From the NCBI GenBank assembly GCA_946122785.1, contig CAMGYJ010000004.1, positions 24,006,188-24,070,187 on the forward strand: a stretch of DNA of 64,000 nt, read 5' to 3'. Below the pieces are notes generated by a model. It did not search any database. It was not told the DNA's origin and saw only the letters and a list, made by a program, of their open reading frames with translations. Each line of letters opens with the position of its first letter. Position 1 is the stretch's first letter. This document shows positions 55,736 to 64,000 of this stretch, in pieces. The translations under genes and the position numbers were made by a program. The stretch comes from Linum tenue (lineage: Eukaryota; Streptophyta; Magnoliopsida; Malpighiales; Linaceae).

Positions 55736-57140
55736 TGACTCGCTCCGAATGTCACAATAAAATCCCACCTAAGACCCAAGTATAAACCTTAAATGGGTGC
55801 ACTATAGGGTAAATATCAACCCGGGCCGGCCCATCTACCCCTACTTCAATTGTTTGAAACATTATATAGCGGAATGTTGTTTGTTAAAATCTCTACAATC
55901 TACTATTTAAAAGTAAGACTTGAAAAGTACAAAGGTGGAAAACTCTTGGTGAGAAGCTTCACTCGGGAGTTGCTTCCCCCTAACTAACTATCATGAACCG
56001 TGGGATCAAATGAATCGGTGTATGACAAGGCAGTTGTGACCCGTAGGAGGTGCAACAATGGTTAGAAACCCTTCTCACAATTGCTAGGCCAAGGAAAGCA
56101 TTATAGGCTATATTGTAGCCCTCTTGGCAGAAGCAATTTAGGGTTGACTTACCTTCTCCCTCAAACAAAGGTTTGGACGGCAAAATCACAATTAACCAAG
56201 GTGTCTTATTCAAGTTTAGAGGTTTGCCCTACATTAACCTAGTTAGGAGGCATGGAATGCCTAAGAAAACCCAGCTCAATTTGAGCCTCTTAAGATAAGG
56301 GGGCTTCTCTTAAGCTAGTTTAAAATAGCACAATAGATTGCCAAGCACACACAATGCACAATCACCATGAAAAAATACCTCAATTCTTAAATTGAACACC
56401 ACCATCACACAATCATTCAATCCACAAAATCAGTTACATGGTAAAAGTTAGGGTTCTACAACGCTCAAGTGAAAAGGGAAACTACTCCATGCTAGACAAA
56501 GGAAGAACACAAAGGAAGAAGAAAGAAGCCATCATTGTGATGCCTCCAACTCTCCTTGTGCTTGTAGAGATCCTCTCTTTAAGAGGAACTTCGAAAAACT
56601 TTACTTGGAGCAAACCCTAGCCTCTTCTCCCTCTTGGTTCGTGACTTTCTCTCTTTAGGGTTTCAAGAAGAAGAAGGTTTCTCTCACTTTTTGGGCCCCC
56701 TCTTCTTCCCTTCAGCTCTCAGTTTATACACAGATCGCGCCCAGTTCACGGTCCTATTTCACATTCGTGAACATCAAGCCGGGACTGTGAACATATATCA
56801 AAACACGCAGCTTCACTTATGGAGTTCACGGTTCATGGCTCCAGTTGCCTCGGCATCAGTAACCTCTGAAACTCCTATGGACGCTCTACTATTCACGGTT
56901 TGTGGTTCCAATTCACGGTCCTGGCGAACGTGAACTCCAAGCTCTGACCATGAACTGCGGTTGATCCTCTTCTTTGCGCCTTTTCTTCCAACTTTCGACT
57001 CCGGGGTTGGTTTCACCTGTTACACTCTGAAACACATTGAAACACAAGAAACCTAGCATAAACCCACCCTTTCAGAAGCTTAAATGCCACAAACACCAAA
57101 CAGAAATTGGGATAAAAAGTGTACATTTAGGCCCAAATCA
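55736..57140 (-). repeat. Q 3' LTR
   Basis: 1,405 bases; in minus sense TGATTTGGGCCTAAATG... to ...CGAGTCA. TATA-like TGTATAAAC near 56728 and a GTTCACGG/CCGTGAAC block (56743-56957). Similar to 62829-63201 over the shared U5 part. Confidence 0.85.
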
Positions 57141-57142
57141 CT

Positions 57143-57178
57143 CACCCACACTTAGACATTTGCTTGTCCCCAAGCAAA
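57143..57178 (-). other. Q 3' hairpin and polypurine tract
   Basis: In minus sense TTTGCTTG/CAAGCAAA arms with a GGGA loop (57159-57178), then TAAGTGTGGGTGAG; the tract has one T interruption. Confidence 0.7.
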
Positions 57179-57179
57179 C

Positions 57180-58877
57180 CATTTCACACAAGGTAATATC
57201 TTAACCTAACAAAATACTTTGGGGACAAATCAAAGGGCACAGAGTGGCGAATCCCAATGGCTATTGACAATTAACACAGGGACCGTTGCAAGCAATACTG
57301 ACATCTACCTGAAACGGCATTCGAGGCCACCAAAACGGGCAAACGAAAAGTTCTCACCTTGTTCATAAATCAATGCAAGTCTCAACAAGATCACTCATCA
57401 ACCACAACTAACCATGAATAATATTCAAGTCAAAGGAATAAACGAATGGGCAACAAAGGTCCTCACTGGGGTATGATATGACATGCAAAGAAAGAATGAA
57501 TCACTCACTCTCTTGAATAGTGGGGTTGGGACCATTTGGTGCAAAAAAACGTGCACAATCATCAACACTCGACCCTATCGTCTCAACACCACGACGGCAA
57601 TTTTTAAATGCTAGAGTTCACGGGACAGTTGTCATCACTAGCTTGTCCAGAGGTCTTAGACATGGGTTCAAATGACTGGCAATTGTCTTGGACATGGGGA
57701 AAAGGCCTCTTGGGTGGTGGCAAACACAACATGAGGTCGTATATATTCACTCTAAACCCGAAGGTTCTATGGTTTCAACTAAGAACCTTCCCTACAAATA
57801 ATGGCCACTAGCATCGACCATAAACCTAACTTCTCCCTTCCAAACTATCACCCATCATGAACTACATTCAAGCGCACTTCCTCGGTCTATTATTGCGATC
57901 ACATTTCGAACATGGTAGTGACGGAGTTCAATAACAATGAATGTGGGTGTTTCAATGGCTTGAGTGCCCAGAAACCCCTCATAGAGCATACATTTTGTTC
58001 TTTGTGGCACTCTCTACTTTATTTACCCCGTTTTATTACCTCTTTTTCGATTCTTTTTTTTTCTACTTTCTTTTTCTTTATTTTCTTTTCTTTTTTAGGG
58101 GGTAATAGAGAGTAAAACACTTGCCATATTACATTTAACAACCAATGCTCTCTTTTAAGAACTTACTCGAACACCACCCTTTTCTCTTTCATTCCTAGCA
58201 AGAACCGCACGAAATCCTTCTATGTAGAACCTCAATAGAACTCAAAAGCGTGAGCTCCGGGACACAAGGACAACTCATGTATAGACACGAAGAATGGATG
58301 GGGGGTCATTCTACCAAACACCATTTAGCTCACAAGCGAAAAGCTCCTAACATGAGAACGACCCCCAAAGTCACAAGGCTCAAAGGGGTTGACTAGGGGA
58401 TAAAACATTTTGAGACAATCAACATTTGGGCGTGGACTAATCCTATGCCTCCATCATACTCACTAGTGAAAATTGTTATGTTACTCACCATGGTAAGAGG
58501 GATCTAAGCACACAAGAAGAAAACGATCGGCTCAAAACTCACATGGCTACCTAGTCACCCAATCATCTATTCCAATTTACAAAACACAATGCATGGCAAT
58601 TGTAATCAACAAGTAATCGAGTCAAGACATCCATTCATTTTTGCACACATGAGAACTAAACCCTTGCACTATCCTAATGCACCTCTCAGACATCATCATA
58701 GGACACACTCGATCACATGCAACAATTCAAGGTCAATGTCAATAAACACGAGATTCTCCCACAAACCGGCCACTTTGATCATGCAAACATTGCTTGGAGC
58801 CCTCAAATTTTTCAAATTTGAGCATACATCAATTCTCCAAGCATTCATTCACATTCACACAAGCATAATAATAGACT
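57180..58877 (-). other. Q non-coding region between the tracts
   Basis: No credible frame. It aligns by eye with E1 14974-16234 plus 11763-12187 without the insertion, which proves the insertion site in E1. Confidence 0.75.
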
Positions 58878-58879
58878 AC

Positions 58880-58912
58880 CCCCCACACTTAAGTTCGACA
58901 TTGCCCTCAATG
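58880..58912 (-). other. Q internal hairpin and second polypurine tract
   Basis: In minus sense CATTG-AGGG-CAATG (58899-58912), then TTAAGTGTGGGGGG. Confidence 0.7.
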
Positions 58913-59208
58913 GCGTAAGATAGTGGCAGAACGATGTTACCGCATGGCTTGGTGAGTGAAAGTTGGAGTTTTTCCGGGGTAGGAGATTTGAGCTTCAATG
59001 AGAAGACAAAAACACACACACAAACACAAACACATACTCGCTCGAGGCGAGGTTATTACACATAACAGTACGATAGTAGCAGTAGTTGTTCACACATAGC
59101 AAATAAAAGAACGAAAAATAAAATAAAAAAGTTCAAAGTTCCAAGTAGATAAGTGGGGTGAAAGAAATCGGCTCTGCCACATATATCACTCGTCGGCTAC
59201 CTCTCTCT

Positions 59209-59423
59209 GGTCAAAGGTCCTTCCCCATCATTTGGAAGGATACCACGGTGACGGGCCATCCGCTCCAGCAAGTCAGTGTGCCGGTCGAGTCGGGAAATAA
59301 CCCCCACAACGTGGGTCTTGAGGTGATCCATCCTCTCCACGAAGTGATCACCGGAGGTGGAAGGTCCAGCTCCGTATGTTGATGCTAGTGGTGGTGGTGT
59401 AGGGCGCGGGAGCGCGGGGCGCC
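59209..59423 (-). pseudogene. Q ORF1, C-terminal part
   Basis: In minus sense it resumes after the solo LTR and runs through ERMDHLKTHVVGVISRLDRH (coiled coil, homologous to E1 MDRLETQFAGVTFRLDRQ) to a stop near 59209 after GPLTRER. Confidence 0.65.
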
Positions 59424-61801
59424 TGTAATATCCTGTTTCGACGAAACCCATATTTCGATCGCTAGAAAAATTACGCGATTTAAATCGAGTGTTTCGATAA
59501 TATTTCGTCGGAAATTGGAATATCGATCGATCGAATAAGTATACGTCTTAATTATAGATGTTATATAAATACATATAATAATTAAAAAAGGAAAAAATGT
59601 GCAGCAGTTGGGATAAGTACCGCCCACCATTCTTCATTTATATATATTTCCATCCCCAACCCCAATCCAATTACTTTCCCCATCCATTTCTTCTTCTTCC
59701 ATTTCCGGCCGAGATAAACAGAGAAGCAGAGCGCGCACAGGGAAGTGTCTGTGGAAAATTCCAAAGCTCAATTCTTGAGCTACAATGATCCAAAAAAATC
59801 CTGTAAGTAATGCCTAATCCATCCATACGTCGTAGTTTATCGATTTAGAGTTTTAAAACGAACTTTTGATCCAGAAATTTCATGAATTCCCGATAAGCCA
59901 AATTAGTATTTCGGAGTATCCGGTAGTCAGATTAAGCCCAAATTTCATATACGAATTATCTGCGGCGAGGTAATGAATTTTCTAGTTCTAACCTATGAAT
60001 TCCGGCAATTGTTTAGGTCGAAGCCGGAATCGCTAAATTTAGCTCCGGCCAGGGTTTGATGTATTTTTATCGAGAATTTGACCCGGAGCCTAGTACTAAT
60101 ATCGACGGGGACACTAGAGGGGATACTAGACTGTTCCGAACTTGGATTCTGGGTTCGTTCATGAAATTGACATTTTAGTACGGGAAGCTTAAATCGGTGT
60201 TTGAACAACCAGAACTGGTGAGGGATTAGCATGGCATACCGGGTTTGTCGTATCACGATAATTATATTGATGCTTAGAATTGACCTAGGTGAACTAGAAT
60301 GGCATGATTAGGGGTGTATGAACTTTTGGGCTATATGTTGAACCCTAGACTGCTGTATGATATTATTGACTTGCCCTAATCGATATGGACCTTGTTTATG
60401 TTGATGATTGCATACATGTAGCCATTTGTGGCTTGACTATTAATATGACTTCATGGTTGTTAGATCAGGTGTTTTGACATGATGTGATATTGTGGTTGTA
60501 TTTGGATTCACAAGTGGGGGATATAAACTTCCCAGTGTGATATTATGATGTTTTAAGGAGGATGACTTGCACGAGGGTTTATCTCGAGGAAGTACAACTA
60601 TACGACTCCTAGTTTACCTATGTTGAGCCAATTATTGATCAGGTCAAGTACATGTGCAAGTAATGAATTATGATTAAGCAAGATGTGATATAAATCATGT
60701 ATAAGGATACCAAATACGAGTATTATGGTCTCACGGTCAATTACATAGTAATTAGGGCTCCCCATGCTATTACTCTGTTATGACATGATAGTCACACCTC
60801 TCTTGTGGTGCTGACTGAAGATTATGATATACATGATAGTCACACCTCTCATGTGGTGGTGACTGAAGATTATTTACGAGATATGACCACACCTAGAGTG
60901 GTGTCGGGTATGGTTTCACCTATGGTGGTATGGGGGTATGTATGTATGTATGATCACATCCTACGGGATGTTGGGTGTGTATGGTGGCCCGGGAGAGTTA
61001 TTAGCATGGGAGTAGCCAGGCGCCTATAAGTAAAACATGATAAGACGTATATGCATAAGTCAAGGTGGTTGAGTCTTTTGCCCATTGGGATATGAGGATG
61101 GCTGAGGTCCGATCCTAATGTTTTGGCTTGATTGCTAGATGTATAGTAGGGGTATGCTTTGTTTTGAACTCAAGATGCAATGATTGTCTCACTCAACCAT
61201 GAACTGACCCTCTTTATCGTTTCTCTCTGCTTATGCCATGTGTAAACAGATCATCATCAGCGGCAACAGTAGATAGGTGTATAGGTGGGAGATGAGCAAG
61301 AGTTGAAGGTAAGATGAGGTATGGTCTTCAACTATTCTATGCTTGGACTACTACTCGGGATTTTGGCCAATGATCCACACCTCTTTTGTAAAAATGTTTT
61401 GAGAACGTTTTTCATGTGCATACTAGCTTCAGATGTAGTGTGAGATATCCACAGGTGTGGAAGGTTGATGATATGTGTATATTTGTGTAATTGTGTAAGT
61501 TGTGATGATTATGGCATGTATCAGTATGGTATGCAGTTGTGTAGTATGAAACTGTGACTATGGTATGAAAAGTCAATGCATATGGTTGTGAGTATATATG
61601 TTTGTCTATGGATGCATGGACTCAGATGAATTCTTTTGCAGGATTAGATGCAAGAACTATTAGCCCATTACGCGAGTAATTCATGTCAAAATTTTATTTG
61701 GGTAAATTTTGGTAATTAATGTAACACCCGAGATTATTTCCGCTGCAAATGTATGAACAATATGATTAGGAAAAACGTATAAGGTAAGGTGTAACACGAC
61801 A
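59424..61801 (+). mobile_element. Solo LTR in Q ORF1
   Basis: 2,378 bases, TGTAATATCC to AACACGACA, between perfect GCGCC duplications (59419-59423, 61802-61806). A TATA-like TATAAATACAT near 59560 supports plus orientation. It has repeats of CACACCTCTCNTGTGGTG with GACTGAAGATTA (60790-60870). No coding sequence. In size and layout it resembles the 12188-14968 insertion. Confidence 0.9.
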
Positions 61802-62540
61802 GCGCCTGTCGGGAGCTCTAGCAGGTGGCTACTCTAGAGGAGGGACCCATGGTGGTAGAGTCAGTCCCTCAATGAACTGAAATGGTCCAAATGTTTGCAG
61901 TAAACGCATGGAACTCAAAGTTCCCTCTTCAAACCCCGAGGTGTGCCCATCCTTAGTGCAGTGCGTAAGTTTAACATTAAAGTGACGAGCAATATGGGTG
62001 ATGTAGGGCCCAATTGATGTGACATATCATCAATTTCCCCCCATGGCTCTGGCGAAAGAGGTGGCCAAGATTGAACCAAGATGAAGATTGCTAGACGGGT
62101 CCACCATGCAAGCGAATGCCAGCAAGATACTCTCGGTTATCTTGTTCGGATTGTGATAGCTCGGGTAGAGGGAACGGGCAAGGAGTACATTGATGATGTG
62201 CCACTGTGGCTTGAGTGTGGACGCCAATGTGAATGCTGATCGAAACGGTGTTCGTCGGTGCTCCGGGAGGTAAAATCTTCGAAATGTTGCATTCACATCG
62301 CAAACTCTAGTGGCGTCCTCTTCCCACTCAGCTCCAGATGCGGCTCCAACTCCCATGGCTCGGGCTAGCCCATCGAAAGTCAAGGTGCGGCATTCTCTTC
62401 CCAAATAGAATTTCATCGTGCGCCTCCGTTTTACGAACATGCTCGTGATCTTAGAGATGGTGAAGGTACTGAAAAAAATCGACACACAGATTTTGATTCC
62501 CTTACATCTCAACTTCAACTTCTACTTTCAGTTCCTCCAA
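61802..62540 (-). pseudogene. Q ORF1, N-terminal and central part
   Basis: The minus-strand open frame contains MKFYLGRECRTLTFDGLARAM, the equivalent of FRLGGAPRSMSYHELATAL in M, then HWHIINVLLARSLYPS-like and a LHLGSILATSFARAM segment. A stop near 62030 precedes the part leading to the solo LTR. It is joined at its N-terminal side directly to a gag fragment. Confidence 0.7.
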
Positions 62541-62679
62541 ATCTTGGACCAACTTGTTGCCCCTTCTCTTCAATTCTCCTTCTTGCTTCCGCTAACTCTC
62601 TCTCTCAAGCTAAGAGTCGGAGAGTCCGTTTGATGTACTCGTCTAGTGGTGTTAAAGGCGTCGGATTGCTCCGGTTCAT
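62540..62679 (-). pseudogene. gag: Q gag N-terminal stub
   Basis: ATG at 62679 (MNRSNPTPLTPLDEYIKRTL), closely related to N and E1 gag starts, runs into a stop after about 24 codons and then to ORF1 sequence. This is a deletion junction that removed capsid, protease and the promoter module. Confidence 0.65.
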
Positions 62680-62804
62680 ACACCTCCCTGCACACACTTA
62701 AAGAACAACAACACTTCTAGCACAAGAAAAATCCACACTTAGCAAAACTGAAAATAAAAGCTAGATTAACACCAAACAATCTTTTCAAGATAACGGACAG
62801 AAGG

Positions 62805-62822
62805 TCCCCAGCAACGGCGCCA
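62805..62822 (-). other. Q primer-binding site, tRNA-Asp type
   Basis: In minus sense TGGCGCCGTTGCTGGGGA, 17 of 18 to the tRNA-Asp complement. Confidence 0.9.
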
Positions 62823-62828
62823 ACAATT

Positions 62829-63201
62829 TGACTCACTCTGAATATCACAATAAAATCCCAACTAAGGCCCAAGTATAAACTTTAAATGTGTGCAATATAG
62901 GGCATGTATGTTTAAATATCAATCCGGCCCGGCCCATGTACCCCTACTTCAATTGTTTGAAACATTATCTAGTAGAATATTGTTTGTTAAAATCTCTAAA
63001 ATCTACTATTTAAAAGCAAGACTTGAAAACTAAAAGGGTGGAAAACTCTTGGTGAGAAGCTTCACTCGAGAGTTGCTTCCCCCTAACTAACTACCATGAA
63101 CCGTGGGATCGAATGAATCGGTGTATGACAAGGAAATTGTGACCGGTAGGAGGTTCATAAATGGTTAGAAACTGTCCTCTCAATTGCTAGGCCAATGAAA
63201 T
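62829..63201 (-). repeat. Q 5' LTR, U5 part
   Basis: It matches 55736-56105 throughout (TACCCCTACTTCAATTGTTTGAAACATTAT) and breaks off where the copia LTR starts. Confidence 0.85.
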
Positions 63202-63349
63202 TGTTGATGTGACTTGAATTGGATTATCAGCCGCCACATCGTGTTAGTGAACCACGTAAATCGTGTTTGTGTTTTTTCAATTCTCGCTTTCATATTCTTG
63301 CTTTATCGATTCTGGCGATTTCCCGATCCGTAGCAGCGCGTTTATAACA
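63202..63349 (+). repeat. Copia 5' LTR, very short
   Basis: TGTTGATGTGACTTG to TTTATAACA, 148 bases. It could be a complete short LTR or a 5'-truncated one; the TG start fits completeness. Confidence 0.7.
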
Positions 63350-63417
63350 AGTGGTATCAGAGCTGCGGCTGGAAATCAGGCTAGGGTTTTCGATTCAGAA
63401 GAATACCGTCGGTGAAC

Positions 63418-64000
63418 ATGAAGATCGAAAAGTTCACGGGGAAGAACAGCTCCGCTATATGGCAGATCAAGATGCAGGCTTTATTGAAACAACAAGGGCT
63501 GTGGGGGCTGCTGTCTGCGAAATAGAAGAAGGCAGCGGTCGATGATAATGAGTGGCATACCCTGGAGGAGAAGGCCCACTCGACCATCATGCTATCGTTT
63601 TCTGATGAGGTCATCATTGAAATTGCTACTGAGAAGACTGTCGCGGGCTTGTGGTTAAAGTTGGAGAGTCTGTATATGACGAAGTCCTTAACCAACAAGC
63701 TGCATCTCAAGCAACGGTTGTTCAGCTTGAGAATGCAAGAAGGTACGCCTTTGAGGGAACGTCTCGAACAGCTTAACTCTATTTTGCTGGATTTGCGTAA
63801 TATAGATGTTCAAGTTGATGACGAGGATGCTAATCCTGCTGGTTTCTTTGCCGAGTTCATATGAGAATTTCATTGATTCTTTTATTGTCGGTAAAGAAAG
63901 CGTGTCGTTGGAGGATGTCAGGTCTGCTCTTCATTCGAGAGAGATCAGGCATAAGGCGTCCGGATCTGGTATAGGTGGTGAGGCATCGGGTTTGGCTGTT
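63418..64000 (+). pseudogene. gag: Copia gag, partial and broken
   Basis: It starts MKIEKFTGKNSSAIWQIKMQ, the N-terminus of plant copia Gag (UBN2/retrotran_gag type), with LWLKLESLYMTKSLTNKLHL, the W-x-x-L-x-x-x-Y block. An in-frame TAG at 63523 and a frameshift near 63830 break it; the frame then goes on with LVSLPSSYENFIDSF to the window end. The CCHC knuckle lies beyond the window. Confidence 0.85.

Larger units (their letters stand above)
55736..63201 (-). mobile_element. Element Q: deleted Athila-like element
   Basis: The 3' LTR (55736-57140), both hairpin/tract modules, ORF1, a stub of gag, the primer site and part of the 5' LTR (62829-63201) are present. Capsid, protease, the post-gag hairpin and the internal promoter module are deleted. 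A solo LTR interrupts ORF1, and a copia element cuts the 5' LTR. The target duplication cannot be checked because the right end is out of the window. Confidence 0.8.
63202..64000 (+). mobile_element. Start of a Ty1/copia element, runs off the window
   Basis: A 148-base LTR, a canonical primer site TGGTATCAGAGC (63352-63363) and gag in order. Inserted into Q's 5' LTR. Confidence 0.85.

Overview
This is plant nuclear DNA, probably from the repeat-rich heterochromatin of a eudicot. The evidence is intron-rich gene fragments, tRNA-Asp-primed Athila-type Ty3/gypsy LTR retrotransposons, plant LINE and copia debris, and a CACTA-like transposon with TGTCATAA/TTATGACGA subterminal repeats. I see no intact host gene. 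The only host-promoter-like sequence is at the far left (about 1080-1195, reading leftward), with GGGCCCA/TGGGCC site-II motifs and a telo-box.

Layout. 1-1200: degenerate A-rich repeats and a possible leftward host-gene 5' end. 2085-4565: decayed minus-strand Athila-like element P. 4566-4872: LINE ORF1 fragment. 4873-17700: complete plus-strand Athila-like element E1 (two 1.43-kb LTRs, near-matching target duplication) with gag, protease and ORF1 but no RT, RNase H or integrase; it carries a 2.8-kb insertion at 12188-14968. 17740-40404: minus-strand element M (gag, protease, ORF1, no RT/IN). M is split by nested elements O (19044-30338, target duplication GTAAG) and I (22602-28314, inside O, target duplication CTGTC), and by a solo LTR in its ORF1 (33278-35087, TAAAC). 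40770-43876: truncated minus-strand element N. 43877-49349: two copies of one LINE family broken by a solo LTR (44239-45753, ATTGT) and a gypsy 3' end. 49350-51866: 5' half of another gypsy element. 52733-55314: CACTA-like element carrying exon pieces of two unrelated host genes. 55736-63201: minus-strand element Q with a solo LTR (59424-61801, GCGCC). 63202-64000: start of a Ty1/copia element that runs off the window.

The most interesting layer is non-coding. In every Athila-like family here the U3 holds a block of repeated half-sites with an ACGG/CCGT core, often paired as palindromes, and the outer bases differ by family: GTTCACGG (E1, the 44-kb solo LTR, Q), CACACGG (M), GCACGG (I), AATTACGG (O), GATCGCGG-like (P). 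O and I LTRs are close relatives, yet all their half-sites differ in the same way. The two elements that keep ORF1 together with the region upstream of it (E1 and M) carry a second copy of their own motif array plus a TATA box just upstream of ORF1, followed by a leader with a plausible intron. O and I lack both ORF1 and that second array. This suggests ORF1 has its own promoter and that a factor, possibly ORF1 itself, reads the family-specific motif.

Three RNA-scale motifs recur at fixed places: a GTTGGG/CCCAAC hairpin after the gag-protease frame (with a compensatory pair change in M), a CATTG/CAATG hairpin before an internal polypurine tract, and a 9-bp-arm GGGA-loop hairpin before the 3' polypurine tract. 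All coding frames seen are interrupted or incomplete except a few short domains. Assignments come from reading motifs by eye; no database search was run.
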